From the NCBI GenBank assembly GCA_002794785.1, contig NBBA01000015.1, forward strand, positions 62,001-126,000: a DNA stretch of 64,000 bases, written 5' to 3'. This document shows positions 12,346 through 24,825 of this stretch, piece by piece (position 1 is the first letter of the stretch; the number at the start of each line of letters is the position of its first letter). This DNA is from Coniferiporia sulphurascens. Lineage: Eukaryota; Basidiomycota; Agaricomycetes; Hymenochaetales; Hymenochaetaceae. The position numbers were made by a program, and so were the translations under genes. The notes under the pieces were generated by a model that was not told where the DNA came from, did not search any database, and saw nothing but the letters and a program-made list of their open reading frames with translations.

Positions 12346-12639
12346 TTGAATCGCGTACCTTGGTTGATAATTTATAGTTATACTTCTTGTACAATATGCT
12401 TATTGCCACAACGAATCAGCTATTGAATCTCTACTCTGCTTGCTCTGGAGTTGGTCTTACGGAAGTCAGCTTAATTTCGCGATCACGGTGCCACCTGCCA
12501 TACTCACAGTGAGTGCACCCGCACTGAATTACATATTACACTTTTATCTGCCAGACAAAACACACTGCAATATATATACAACTAACAAATCAGAACCCCA
12601 AAGACATGCCGTCCGTCCAGGACGCACCCTCGCGTATAA
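12346..12639. other. Convergent 3' intergenic region
   Basis: This AT-richer spacer of 294 bases lies between the ends of two convergent genes and presumably carries both 3' untranslated regions and poly(A) signals. Nothing else is visible. Confidence 0.4.
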
Positions 12640-13860
12640 CTACAAAGTGAATATAGCTCTGACGTCCGATACATCGTCCTCCGTATATGAGTTTGAGGGA
12701 ACAATGTGCGCTAAATGCTGAGGCTGTGTCCCGATGGACCGGGGGCTCGGGGAGAAGACGGGCGATGAGGGGCCCCCCGATAGCCGCATTGAGTGAGTGG
12801 GACTCGCACTTCGGTATGACCGCGCAGGCGGAGGAGTCGGCGTGCGCGAGTACGCCCGCACGCTGCAGGGAGACGACGGACGCGATACGACAGCAGCGTT
12901 GAAAGAGTTCCAGCTGCTCAGCGCGGGCGCGCGTGGACTCCGAGTAGCGAAGAGGTCGTTCGGAGTCAGCTGCTGCGAGGCAGTGGGCGGCGGTGGCGAG
13001 GGACAGCGCGATGCTGCCACCGCGCGTCTGCGCTCCCGAATGCGCTCGCGCACCTCTGCGAGCTGTAGCACGACGTCTAGCCCAAGCCGCAGACCCTCGT
13101 TCTTTGTCAGGGGAGCGTCGCGTGCACCCAGTGCCGCGTACGCCGTATCGAGCCACTTGCGCGCCGGGTCGACCTCGAACTCGCGTGCCATGACCGCCTT
13201 GTCCACGGGCGACATTTCGAGCTTGTCCATTTCGCGCACCGCGAGCTCCTTGACCTTCGGAAACCGCCACATGTGGGCGAGACGCAGTATGGAGGACCAC
13301 TTCTCCACAGAGGCGTCGTAGGAGTATATGCTAAAATAGAGCCGTGATTAGGTCATCCCGTAACCTTGTTTGTAACGAGAAGCGTAAGGCGCCGCTTACG
13401 GATTGTAGAACACCCAGAGGAAGCGGCCAAATTCTTCCGCTGTGACTTCACACAGCTCGATGGGACACGAGTCCGACGAACCCATGAGTGCAGTGCCCGT
13501 TGGGGCAGGCGTGCACAGTATATCTCTAAATTTGTCCGATTCACGAACGAAAAAATGACGGTGAGCCCTAAAGAGCTGCGAGTCAACCTATGCAGACTAA
13601 TGTATAAATAAAAGCATTCAAGATTGAGCTCAATTAAACACCGGGCGTACCAAGAAGACAACATCCCCACTGTCGATGTAATAGTCCGGATGCCTCGTCA
13701 CGGATGGGCCACGCGAGACCTGGGACATGTTGCTCCAGCTTTCCGAACTCGACTCGCCCGATATCGAGGTCGGTGACGACGGCGCCGAGGAGTCGACCGT
13801 GGCGATCTCGTAGTCGATGTCAAGCGTGTGATAGTGCCGCTGGGGCTGAGCGTACGCCAT
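12640..13860 (-). CDS. BTB/POZ domain protein (basidiomycete type)
   Basis: Three exons, 13651-13860, 13400-13575 and 12640-13330, give about 358 residues. A Ser-rich N-terminus leads into HPDYYIDSGDVVFL, then LFRAHRHFFVRESDKFRDIL and VTAEEFGRFLWVFYNP. This is the typical fungal BTB fold: an opening 'GDVVF' strand, the 'LFRxHRxFF' helix and the 'FxxLLWVFYNP' helix. The BACK-like helical segment (ILRLAHMWRFPKVKELAVRE) and a Ser/Pro-rich tail follow. Such proteins dimerise through BTB and are often Cullin-3 adaptors or transcriptional partners; the specific target is unknown. At the first splice junction a few residues usual for the family (around 'VENT') appear to be missing, so that boundary may be slightly wrong. 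Confidence 0.8.
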
Positions 13861-15954
13861 ATTCCTGAGACAAGTCGCCTGGGTTTATCTACCTTCTACT
13901 TATTATTATATCCAACACGTGTTGCGTAACGGGGCACGACTTCTAAGCGTGTTTGATCCGACTGCTAGGTTGCTAATTGCTAGACTCTCGGCTCGGCTCG
14001 TCGGCAATGGTGAATAGCGGACGGTGAGACTTGAGACTTGAAGCGAGTCAATCGATGTTTGCTATCTGAAAGCCGTTGGGCTTGACGTCCTCCTAGTGAG
14101 TTTGTTGCGTCTGCTCTGACAGCCTGTCACTAATTCCGCAAGCATTGTTTTGACTAAAACACTTTACCTTCCGATGTTGACTTCAACTCGAGGCGCTTGA
14201 GTGGCGTTAGGGTAAGCGTTGGAGAAGCGTCTCTTCTTGGGTGTTTTCGTGGAACTGTTCTCTTGTTGGGCTTGTCAGTACCTTTGAGCGAAGAGGGAAA
14301 GTGTCTATGTCGTTGAGAGAGTATAGGTGTTCAGTAAAAGCATCGTTTATATGCGTGTGTGTCGTACAACGGGCCGGTTGTTGCAAGAACCTCGTTACGA
14401 ACAGCTGTACTGGTCTATAGTACGTCTTTGTGTCGGTACGTTACTTACGCGCACGGAAGGCAGGCGCCACTATTGGTTTATGAATGGGCCCAGATCCAGA
14501 AGTGAGGCGAGATGAAGGGAAAGCAACAGTCGAGAAAGCCGAGCAGAGGTGACTTTCTTCAACTTTGTACAGATCGCCGGCGTTACCAAGTCCCTTGTGA
14601 ACCGCGTTTCTTATCGATAGAATTGAGAAGGATCAAATAGACAACAGCCTGTTGTATGTGTATATCGGACAAGATTGAAGGTTGTATCGCCGCACGGGTA
14701 AAGATTTCGTGGCATGCCGCCCACTTCACCCGCACCCGTCGATAAGGGTTAATTTATGTGCGTCGCCAGCTAGCTGGCAGGAGTTGCGAACGTCTGCAGC
14801 AGGATTCGAAGATAAGCATTATGTCAAGAAACGCACGAAGACGCGTGTTAACGACGTTCCTCTGTCGGTAAGAGAGGAAGTGTACATAAGAAAGGGAGAT
14901 GACTGAAGGCACGGCAGGGCGAAACATGAAATGTACAGCCAGACGCCTCCTTTGTAGCGTGTAAATGTGAAATCGACCGCGACAGTACGTTGACATGTTT
15001 GTGAAGAGCCAATAGTAGGGTGTATGCGTCCCAGAAGGTAGTGAACACCAACTAGCGCAAGTTGAAAAACGCAGAAAGCTACCAGTCAGTCGGAGAAGGT
15101 GAAATGCTCTACGACGCCTGGCGCTAGTAATGGCCGAGCATACGGATTTCTGCCTGAGTCCGAAGTGAGCAAGAAGCCACTTATTACTGCTCGCTAGTGG
15201 ACAAACGTCAATGACAGCACCTAATCGCCCCGCATAAGCCGGGAGTTGTCAGAACACTGGAGCGCCCAGTCCCTAGGGTGAGAAAGTATCTTTTAGGTCA
15301 GCATCCAGGCTTGCAGGTCTTAAGCGCTTGGCGTCTTGCGTCCGTCCACAGACCGCCGCCAGATCAAAGCCAATGCAGTTCCCTTAAAGAGTGAAAACAC
15401 TGCCCCTGCCACGATTCAAAGTTCCAGAGCTTTTAGAAGAGCGAGCAGGAAAAAAAATCGTGTACGGATGAGGCTGGTGCATCAAATGAGGTGTAAGTGT
15501 CCGTTCCTGGCTAAAGTGATAAGTTGAACTCAAAAGATGTGATATTTGGAACCCGTTGATAGATGGTCCAGACGAGATGTCAAACGATATTCCGGAAAGG
15601 TATTTACCCCTCCGTGATGAACCAATATTGAGTAGAAATTCCGTAACTGTTGTAGATGCTTGGCAACGACATGTACCAATAGACGTCCACAAACGTTGAT
15701 GAAATCGACAGCATAGTGATACAGGTCAATCGGAAGCGCAGGCGGCATTCCGTCTTTGCTTGTTGTTCCAGTAATAGCTCCATCTTCACGAACAAAGAAA
15801 TGCAGGAGGGATTCTTCCAAGAAAAAAAAATAAAGAGATTACGCCATTTCTGCACAAAAGCCGATCAGGACCATTCGGCGCGGAACAGAACAAATCAGAG
15901 ATCAGGAGCCCAAAAAGCTCGAGCCTAGTGTTTCACTTACAAAAATAGTAGTAA
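13861..15954. other. Gene-poor intergenic region
   Basis: Two kilobases without a convincing gene. The bases just right of 13860 should be the BTB gene promoter. A minus-strand open frame at 15530-15820 has a weak F-box flavour (ALPIDLYHYAVDFI then AKHLQQL). It lacks downstream exons and conserved spacing, so at best it is a relic. No RNA gene or repeat was seen. Confidence 0.4.
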
Positions 15955-17190
15955 TTAGCCCGATCTCGCCGTCACGGGTCCACTCGTCCATCCCTGTGTC
16001 CCCGGCACAGACAAAGTCCCGCCCGACAGGATCCAAGCGCGCGCCAGTAGCCTCCGGAGCTCCGATACCTGTACGCTCTCTGTGCCCACACCGCTGCCTG
16101 GCGTTACGTTGATCCCCGCTACGCCGTCCTCCGTCCGGGCGTCAATCAACTGGCGTAAGTCATTGCCCGCATTGACTTCGGCGCCCGTGAGGCCGACCAC
16201 GCGCGCGTTTCCGAGCGAGAGTATGAAGTTCCCGCGGACGCCTAGAGCGCGGAGGTACAGCTCGGAGAGGTCGCGTCCTGGTGCGAGTGTGCAGTCGCGC
16301 ATGAGGAAGCGTTTCGAGCGCCCTGAGCCTGTCTCGAGCGTGAGCACCATGATGGCGTCGGAGGCTGGGACCCCTGGGCCTGCAGAGGGCAGTGGTAAAG
16401 GTTGCATCATAGGTCGACTCGGGGATAGCGAGGAGAGCGGGACACGCCGGAGGCGTACGCGCCAGACGGTGCGGTCGCGCGAGGCAAGGATGAGGGCGCC
16501 TGCTGCGACGCCGACGAGCATCTCAAAGGAGGATAGGCCGAGACGCTGCCATAATGGACGCAGTACGTATTCGTATTCCTTGCGTTTGTCTTTAGGCGAA
16601 CCAGGCGCGGCGGGTTTCTCTACGGCTTCGGTCCAATTCCGCATAACCATGTCTATACTAAACCCGCTATAAATTTGAATAACAGTAAGGCGTCAGCGAG
16701 GCTTCCCGGGCGGTATTATTGTCGCGAAAGAGAAACATGAAAGTATGACGAAAGATACTAGCTCTGATGGTGTCCGCGTCCTGAATATGAACAAAAGAGA
16801 CCAAGGAACAAACGGACCAAAAACAACGTACGTGAACAGCATATCAACCCCTAGCAGTACAAACACCCAACGCGCCCACCACTGCGGTTTGCTATCGAAT
16901 AAAGGCGGCTCATCGCCCAGCAAACGCGCCGGCTTCACAGGTGCCTTTACGGATGCCTTTGTCTTCGTACTCTTGAAGCGTCGCGACAGGACAGGCGGCG
17001 CAATTTCCCTGGGCCTTAGTACGAGCGGCCGGCGTTGCAAAAACGATTGAATCGACTTTGCATACACATTTTCCCTTGATTGTAAGCAGGACGCGCTGTG
17101 TATGTCGTGTCGGAGGAAATAACGCGGTTCGAGCTGGCGAAGGGCCTTCGAACGGGAAGATAGTCCCGAGAGAAAAGATGCGCGATGCAT
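15955..17190 (-). CDS. Putative mitochondrial protein with two membrane segments
   Basis: An N-terminal exon from 17190 encodes an Arg/Ser-rich, acid-free leader (ending RRFKSTKTKA) typical of a mitochondrial presequence. A membrane helix (WWARWVFVLLGVDMLFT) follows. A downstream block from about 16666 to 15955 encodes NWTEAVEKP, a second hydrophobic helix (FEMLVGVAAGALILAS) and a globular C-terminal domain. One joining option uses donor AC|GTACGT near 16832 and an acceptor near 16667, in phase, giving ~350 residues. The alternative is that the frame stops at 16693 and the second block is a separate gene. The layout (presequence, two helices, C-terminal domain) resembles small inner-membrane assembly factors such as the TMEM223 group, but I cannot assign it firmly. 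Confidence 0.5.
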
Positions 17191-18183
17191 CTTGAGAGGC
17201 TCTCCACAGTAATTGGCGTTTCAGCTTTCCCACTGGATTTTCAAGAGAAGACACAGCAAAGACAGCGAAAAAGTTTGTTGGTAGCAGCAGGTTCAAACCT
17301 TCCGGACCAACTCCAAAAAAAAAAGTTGTATTACAGCGATACTTCCATTTATGGACGCGAAATCGCTGATCTAAGCAGATTTGCCTGTAAAAGGACATAT
17401 GTGTTTTCCAGAAAGGCCTCCCTTTCTCAGCTTTCATTTAACTACAATGACTCCCAGTCTTAGAAGCCTATATTTGTATTGGGCGTAATTTCAACCAATA
17501 CAGAGATGTAATAATGACCGGCCAGTGAAGGCCCAGCCCGCGGAGTTCAATCAGAAATATAGGAAAAGAAGACGAGAGAACGATACTCCAATTCACTCTC
17601 CCTGCTGCTTGAAACAAGTCTTTATAAAAGAAGAACAGGCCCAAGTCTTCGCATGGCCTTGCCAGTGCCTGGGAAGGCTACTCGTAGTGTCCTCAGCGTA
17701 TTTGAGAGGCTGATGATCCCCACTGACACAGCTCCGTATGAGAAGCCACCAAAGGAACGTCCGTGAGATCCAACGATGTGGCGCATGCAAAAAAATTTCG
17801 ACAGAGCGTGTTACAATAACAGTACCGTAAGTAGTATAATTTATCACTAGCGGCCGATACTCCCGGAGGGCGGGGGACTAAAATAAGAATAAGACAGCGG
17901 AGATGAGTTTCATGAGTGCATATAGACGCCCGGTAATGCAACAATTAGTCCGGTGGATGAGAGTAATGAATAACAGATAACAAATGCGGATGAACAGTCG
18001 GAGGAGAGCAAAGAGATAAGCTATCAGCACAGGATCGTGAAAACATCATAACACGTCTTGAGTAGTACAGGGTATAAGATATATGGTGAATAAAATAGCA
18101 GCCTGAGGGAGAGGGAAATGACGGCCAGCGTCAACCAAGAAAAACAAGAGAAAGCGGAACTAAGGGGGAGGTGGGGAGAGGTT
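17191..18183. other. Intergenic region
   Basis: About 1 kb between two minus-strand genes. It should hold the promoter of the mitochondrial-type gene and the 3' untranslated region of the PARG-like gene. Open frames at 17185-17463 and 17593-17944 have no codon or splice support. Nothing else was seen. Confidence 0.4.
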
Positions 18184-19334
18184 CTACTTCGAAATAACGA
18201 AGGTCTCAACCCAACGCTTAGGCGTGCCAGGATAGTCGACAACGGTGTACTGGCCATCGTTATCTCCATACGTGCGGCCGGCGAACGCAATCTCAAACTC
18301 TTTGAAGTTTTCTTCGCCCACAACGGCAAAGACCACTCTGTCGAAGCTTCTACTGAAGCGCGCGTCCCTGTGTCCCAGCAGGTCTACCCACATCCGCGCA
18401 ACGCTGCGCGCATCATTTTTGAATGCGCCGCAGCCCCATGCACCGAGCACAAGGTGCCGTACGCCCTGCCGTTCGAATGCATAGAGTGCGCGGGCGGCAC
18501 GTTCGCGCATGACGCGATCAATCTTAGCTGCTTCGCTTTTGGGGGAGAGTTTGCCCATAATAGACTGTCGTACGACACCTGCATTGACGGCGGGCGATGT
18601 GAGTACGTCTGCGCAGACAGGACGCTGCCATAATCCTGTAAAAGCGAATTGAGTACGGTAATTCTTGAGAGGTGGGAGAACCAACCTTCGTCATCACGGA
18701 GTAGGAGAACATTAGGGGAGTATATCATAGAGTGAGAGTAATATCCAGCTTGTGGGTCATGTCGATGTAACGTGTAGAACGGCTCCGCGACCGAACTGGC
18801 AAGGGAAGGATAAAGAGTCGACGAGCGCGCAATGGACTCCTCCTGAGCCTCCGCACCGTTCAAAAAGCCACCCCCAGGCTGCTTCGCCGAAGCAAAATTG
18901 AGTATCCCGATTTTCTCCTCTTCGCGCTCTGTCTCGAACGCATTCACTCCCGAGCCCCGTGCGATCGTAGTCGCAAGTAGTCGTGCGCCCGCAAGCGTCG
19001 ATGTCTGCAGGACGATAATCTTACACTCCTTCCCCTCCCTCCCTCGTGCAGGCAAGTCGTCGCAGTCCACAGGCGTAATCGGTGTCGAAGGCCCAGGTAG
19101 CTGTCCCTTGACGAGATTGGTAGAACTCCGCGGAGTCGCCCAACCGGCGAGCGGACTATCGGAGGAATAAAGGCGGGTGCTCTCGACGCAGCGCGCGATG
19201 GAGCCTGAAATGCAGATCTCGCCGACGTCCTCGACGATGTACGAGCCGCGGTTGAGCGCGTTGAGTGTTGTGTCCGCAATGTCGACGAGCCGCTTGCGCC
19301 TGGGGTTGTCTCTCCCGCGTAATGAAATCGACAT
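18184..19334 (-). CDS. Microbial-type PARG / TIGR02452-family macro-domain protein
   Basis: Two exons, 18686-19334 and 18184-18635, join in phase across a 50-nt intron to give 366 residues. Around residues 145-170 lies NFASAKQPGGGFLNGAEAQEE. It carries the GGG-x6-AQEE signature of bacterial-type poly(ADP-ribose) glycohydrolases, where the paired glutamates are catalytic and the glycines contact the diphosphate. Downstream, LVLGAWGCGAFKND is the conserved 'GAWGCGAF-N' loop of the macro fold. The family (DUF2263/TIGR02452) is widespread in fungi. Its members remove ADP-ribose or process related nucleotides, probably in cytosol or nucleus. All expected motifs are present, so the enzyme should be active. 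The pyrimidine-rich minus-strand sequence just upstream of the ATG fits a fungal transcription start region. Confidence 0.88.
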
Positions 19335-19915
19335 TAAGAGGCGTGTTTAGAGAGGAGGAGGAAAAGGAGGAGGAGAAAGGGGGACGTTGTGGTGGAAGGA
19401 GGGGATGCAGCGGAGAGCCACTTGAGAGCTATTTAAAATGCGATACAGTCGGTGTCTGACCGTGAGTCCGTGACTGCTTTGAATGCTGAGCCAGCGGCGC
19501 TGATCATTTCACTTCCGGTAACGGGCAGAATGATGCAGAGTCAGACTACAGTAGTACTGAGTCCTGACCCATTTCAACTACCCATTAGCCTCCGAGTCAT
19601 CCTAATCATATACATCCTGAGAACCGTCTCATCCCACCAAGTTCGGAAAGATCCCAATCTCATAGTGATAAAGTGCTACTACCACAGGGCAATCTGCTGA
19701 ACGGAGTATCGTACCGAGGTCGGTATCTAATATTTGATGTCCTACTATACTTAGCGCCCGTCACCGCCATCTCCTGCGCAAAGATGGGAGCAATACTTGA
19801 GACATCACGGGATATATGGATCAATGGTGCATCTTTTTTTCTCTTTTCTCTGCACAGCCCGAAACAAGGTATATACACAAGTCCCGACGTTTCTACCCGG
19901 CAATCTCACGTTGTA
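19335..19915. other. Intergenic region with purine-rich strand
   Basis: The region between the PARG-like gene start and the polygalacturonase end includes a long purine-rich tract on the plus strand at about 19350-19425. Read on the minus strand this is a CT-rich stretch immediately upstream of the PARG-like ATG, a common fungal promoter feature. Nothing else was seen. Confidence 0.4.
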
Positions 19916-21859
19916 GTGCACGTCCCGAATAGCGATGCGGAGCTTCCACCGAGCTGTACATTTTGGCATTCATACGTAGCATTGCCACTAGGTGCCCTGC
20001 AGGAGAGAAAGGTATAAGTAAAAGGCACAAATGGGCGGTATAAAGACGTACCTTAGGGCTAAGCCATTCACAGTTATGTTGCTGCACCTCGCGCCCGGAG
20101 AACAATCGAGAGTGGCGGCAGTCGAGCCTGAACCAGTGCCGGATATGCTAAAAAAATTAGAAATGTATTAGTATCGGCTGTGGCGAGAGAAAGTCCCAGA
20201 GTGCGGCTCACTCTGTGAAAACAACATCTTGTATAATAGTGTTGGACGGGTTCGAGGCGCAGTCTGCCGCGGACGTCTCGTAGCACTGAATTGCTGTGTT
20301 AACACATCTCCTGCGTCACAGGAATGCAATGCGAATGAGCTTGCCTGATCAATAACAACAGGGCTGTCTACATCACTCTCGATGAAATGCTCAAAAGTGA
20401 TATTTTTGACGATCCCGCTTCCCACACCCGGACCGGCGAAGCACTTGATGCGTGCTCCATTCTCCGCGTTCGACATGCGGATATTCCTAAAACCAAATTG
20501 TTCCGAGAACATTAGCGGGTAGTTGGCGGGACCCACGGGGTAAAACGCACGTGGAGGTAACATTTTCGACAATGTCGTATATACCCGCATATTGACCCAA
20601 AGAGCCAACGGAGATGCCGCTACACGAATGCGGGCATGCCATTAGCGAAATGAAAACGAATATTAAGTTTGATCCGCTCACTGTGAACCAGAGCATGTCA
20701 AGTTTGATATGAGAACATTCGTCGTATCTGTTCAGTATAGGTTAGTCCCTTGGTCCAAAGTGTCACGAATATGAACAGCCACACGCACTCGGCTTGAAGC
20801 TGACACAATCATCGCCGTTGTTAATCACGCTGTCCTTGATAACGACCTGGTCCGTGCGATAGATATCCCATCCGTCCGTGTTGCTAATCCCCGCATCTGA
20901 CGTGGAGACAGCGGTAAGGTTGATGTTCGAGAAAGTGACGTTCACGGATGAGTGTATGAGGTTGAACCATTCGGGAGAATTAATCATCTTGATGTTCTTT
21001 GGCGATAGAAAATGTGGTAAGTGCATTAAACTTTTAACGAAAACTCCGAGAGGGACTACATACATCGACGGCAACATTAGTTCCATTCATGATCGTAAGA
21101 ATAATGGGGCGAAGTAGAGACGAGTTTGTTTTGCTAAGAGCAATGGGATCAGTCACGTCAATCTTCATCGTAGGTAACTTGTCACTTGAACTCCTATGAG
21201 ACACGTACAATGCATCATACCAAACCTAGGACGAATATTCATTAGCGTGACGGAACCTTATATTGAATATACCAGCATACCTGCCCTGAACCATCCAGAG
21301 TCCCACCCCCGTCCAGTAGGATATTCTTCCCACCGAGAAACCAGTAGGTAATTTGGTCCTCTACCGGAAGAAAAGTTCGTCAGCGAATTCACCACGTAGA
21401 TATATATAATATTTTAACGAACGGAAGGCGATAGGGAATCCATTCTGAAAAATACACCCATCAGATATACGCATGATACTACATGAATTAGGAAGATAAA
21501 CGTACTTCAACCCAGTAGTTGATATCCGGGTTAAACTTGATCGTGCCCTTCAAGAGCTATATGACGTAATCCGTCTGTTGGATTTCTTGTTGATGTTAGG
21601 ACGAGAGACCACTACGTACAATGTGTTTGTCCTGAGCCTTCGTCATGTCCATTTTCGTTTTGATGTTGAGCGTCGTCCCTTCGGGGATCTCGATAGTGGA
21701 GCATAACGGACTCAAGACCGCGGCGAGGAGTATAGGTGCATCGTCACCTCCACTAGCCCAGAGTGGACAAGTTATTTGAGGGAAGTGGAAAGCCGCAAAG
21801 ACGCCAGTTGGCCCAAGAAGAGACAAGATACCCAGAAACTTGAGCGTGGTTGCCAGCAT
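19916..21859 (-). CDS. Secreted exo-polygalacturonase, GH28
   Basis: A many-exon gene that I could follow continuously from ATG (21857-21859) to TGA (19916-19918). A signal peptide (FLGILSLLGPTGVFA) opens the protein. GH28 signatures occur in order: ITYWFLGG...LLDGGGTLDGSGQ, ISNTDGWDIY, VINNGDDCVSF, GSHGISVGSLGQY and NGARIK. The catalytic aspartates of NTD and DD and the histidine of SHG are all present. The His codon is split CA|C across an intron. The GSLGQY and ARIK sequences fit exo-acting fungal enzymes that release galacturonate from pectin outside the cell. One intron (20286-20344) uses a GC donor (CAG|GCAAGC). The C-terminus keeps the cysteine pairs of the family (DQCYET..DC, YECQN..GTC). 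Expected length ~430 residues; all parts of the fold are present. Confidence 0.9.
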
Positions 21860-21967
21860 TGCGCGAACAGGAGATACTTTTTTTGCACAAAAGCGACGAA
21901 CGAGCTTTCAGACAAACAGTTGCCTTGTCCTAAAACCTCCGCAGCTTGCCCCCATCGCTTGCCCGCT

Positions 21968-21973
21968 CTTATA
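21968..21973 (-). promoter_or_regulatory. TATA-like element of the polygalacturonase gene
   Basis: TATAAG on the minus strand, about 110 bases upstream of the polygalacturonase ATG. The spacing is reasonable for a fungal core promoter, but the assignment is by position only. Confidence 0.35.
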
Positions 21974-22599
21974 CAGTCCCTGCCACCCCGCTATTCCTTG
22001 TGGAAGACGAGAATGTCTTCGACCAGTGACCCCGTCAAGGGAAAGGACCGCCTACGCGCGGGCCGCGTTGGCACCCGTGCAATCGCTTATTTCCGCAAAG
22101 GCGTCGCATCCAAGCGCGCGTTGGCGGCCCGGGGCCTGGTATGCAGTGCTGGCGCACGGAGTGACCGAGAAAACAGACGACACCGTGTCCGTCACGGGGT
22201 CCACACCAAAGTCCTGTGATCAGTGCGCAGCCAAAAATACGCTCGATTATGTATCTATGTGTTCTGAGACATGAAACCGCCGTAAGAAAGCCCGAGGGTA
22301 CATTCAAAAGCCTCTTTAAGACCGCGTGCTCGGACCAGCGACGACGAAGGTAACTTGAACTACCCGAAAATAACTGGCTCGGCTTCCAGTTTCTTCTTAG
22401 AATCCTCATTTCAGCGTTCCTAGAATGGCGCTGGTGGTAGTGCAGTCAAGACTCAAGCCGGTGCGCTGCAGATGGTTGGTGCAGCACAAAGGCGCGACAA
22501 ACCCATAGGCGCGTGATCCGGATCGGCTAATCCATTACTTAAGCCACCGGCACCTGCACTTGTCCCGACCCGAACCGGCGCCTCTATTCATGGTCGCAA

Positions 22600-22642
22600 G
22601 ACTACGTAGTAAGCCACAGAATGGCTCTATTACTACGTAGTC
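22600..22642. repeat. Short perfect inverted repeat
   Basis: The 13-base arm GACTACGTAGTAA is matched by its exact complement after a 17-base loop. The arm itself contains the palindrome CTACGTAG. It could form a hairpin or be a paired binding site; there is no flanking gene to give context. Confidence 0.6.
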
Positions 22643-24537
22643 AGGTAATTTCGGAATTAATCATCAACTATCATAGCGAGATTTCTACAGCGGTGGAGGC
22701 TTGAGCGAGGTCCATAACTATGCGGATACACCAGTTTTATATTACTCCCTCAATTTGCAATATGATCCACGTTTTCATGCCGAACTACTGTATGGTATCC
22801 TTGCCGGAGGTGTAAATGTGCGCGGAGACCTTGAGGTCTGGTTCGGAAGAAAGGACCGGTCCCTCACAGTTTTAATATCTCATCTGCCACTTTCGTCCCG
22901 ACTCGCGAAGCGGCCTACATTGGGTCTGCACTCTCTCGATCTCGATTCCGCAAATGTGTTTGCCTGCAGGAAGACATATACTGTAACACAGAAGACGAGC
23001 CTGGTGTCGTTGGTGTACAAGGGCGTCGGAATTTTTTTTCTCCGGTGGGTATGACAGAAGGAAATCGGATTAGCTCTGGTTTACTAGATAATATTTTTGC
23101 TTAATCCGAGCAGTAAGTACTATACTAATGACCGTAGGCATGTGAACGTATGTGATTAACAAGATACCCATTATACTAGACAACGTGCAGTACACGGCTT
23201 CAGTACACGGCTTCTAATTTTTCTCAGTTCCACAGAATGGACCACGAGAAATCGGGGTTGTCCAATCCATCTTTATATATTTTGATAGTAGGTTCGTGAA
23301 AACTTTGTGGTGATCACACAGTGGAGAATGTTCCGTTATAACTACCGAGGGGAGCTCCAAGACCCCAATATCAAGTTTATTCACCTCGTTCACAAGTCTG
23401 CGATCGGCTCACGAATACAGTATCACGACTTGCATGGCCTTATTGAAGATGAGTGAAGATCTACAGTACCCACTTTCTGCTTTTGGCAATCCTTCACTCC
23501 TTCACATTAGATTCGCGATATTTATTTCGAATAGGAACATTGGAGCTTTACCAGCACCGTTTCCACATGCATGCACTGGCAGGCATTCGTGGACTCATTT
23601 CCCAATATAACGCGAAGAAATACTGAGAAGCGCGAGAATATAAATTTCCGGGCCATCCGAATTCCGAAAATCAGTCCGGCGGAGTCTCATGATCATCGTT
23701 TCCGCACTCGATCTCGATTTCAGGGTTACAGCGCCAATGGAAGCTTTTACACAGTAAGTAATCCTATGTAGGCCTGACCATGCTATATTTCTCTTAAGCT
23801 CAGCTACTTCCTGATACACAGAGGCTCAATAATCATGGTCAACGTTAAAAATAGCGTGCGTGGGATGAATGATTTCACCGGCAACCAATATCTGTGCCAC
23901 TTAGAAAACTCAATATTGTCTGGACGTCTCTTTCGCTCAATCAATCCGATGCCCACGTTCGCCGTAATATGCCCTTATGAGAATTCAACTGCTAATACTA
24001 ATGTTAGGAAAAGCGACGTCCTCAGAGCGCGCCGGAACAATCCGAGGGAATTTCATGATATCCCACACCGCCCACTCTTACGAAGCTAGTCTCTTTGCAG
24101 AAAAACTGTTATAGTAACAAGACTTTTCGGTACATCACTCGTAAGGTCTTTTAGGCGCCTTCTGCGCTTTTTTTGAACCAATATAGTAGACACTTGCTCC
24201 GCTTTCGGAAGCCTGGAAGGGACTAAGATGTCCGAAGCTTGAGTATTTGAACATGAGGCTTCTCCCGTACCAAAGCGTGTCCTGCTCCATGCGACGCCTT
24301 TCATTTCCTCGAGGATAAAAAGGGGGTGTTCGGGCACTTTATATTCTCGTCCAAAACGTAAAATTGCAGGGTTCCGTCCTGATATTCAATCGTGCGTGTC
24401 GGTGAAGAATCATCAAGAAGTTATGTAGAAAGAAGCGGCGTTGCTAAAGGCGTGCCGATTTGATGATCCCTTCTAGACTGACGAGAGCCAGCCCTTCTTC
24501 GGGAAAGGTTTGGTTAATTTAGGCCGAGTGCGAGCCT

Positions 24538-24825
24538 TATAAAGGTCAAGCGGTCCTGCCTTGCATCTCTAAATCAACCCAAGCCGACCCTCCCAAGTCG
24601 TCTCAGGTTGTCTACTCCAGATACTTCATCCTCGACTCTGCTCCATACTGCTCATCAGTATATCCTCTTGTCATGTCCTCATTCTCTCCCGCAGCGGCCG
24701 AGGCTGCTGGGCGCTTTGAGCGCAACAATGTTTACTCCCACCTTGCGGCCGCCATCCCCCCCTATAACAAGCCTCCGCTAAACGAGGGCAACAATACTCG
24801 CTATACCCGGCCTATAAGGCTCTAA
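24538..24825 (+). pseudogene. Promoter-like segment with short, probably frameshifted open frame
   Basis: TATAAA at 24538-24543 is followed by a pyrimidine-rich stretch and an ATG at 24673. This is the layout of a real fungal promoter. The frame encodes only 50 residues (begins MSSFSPAAAEAAG) and stops at 24823. Around 24810 a second frame takes over and continues plausibly (PAYKALKRRLREHV), as if one base had been gained or lost. I recognise no family. It could be a decayed gene or a very small real one. Confidence 0.3.

Noticed and set aside
15530..15820. F-box protein on the minus strand.
   Set aside because: Only a weak resemblance in one short frame; no following exons, wrong spacing of conserved residues.
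22701..23054. 117-codon open frame in the gene-poor region.
   Set aside because: Starts at a non-ATG codon, has no splice partners and no recognisable motif.
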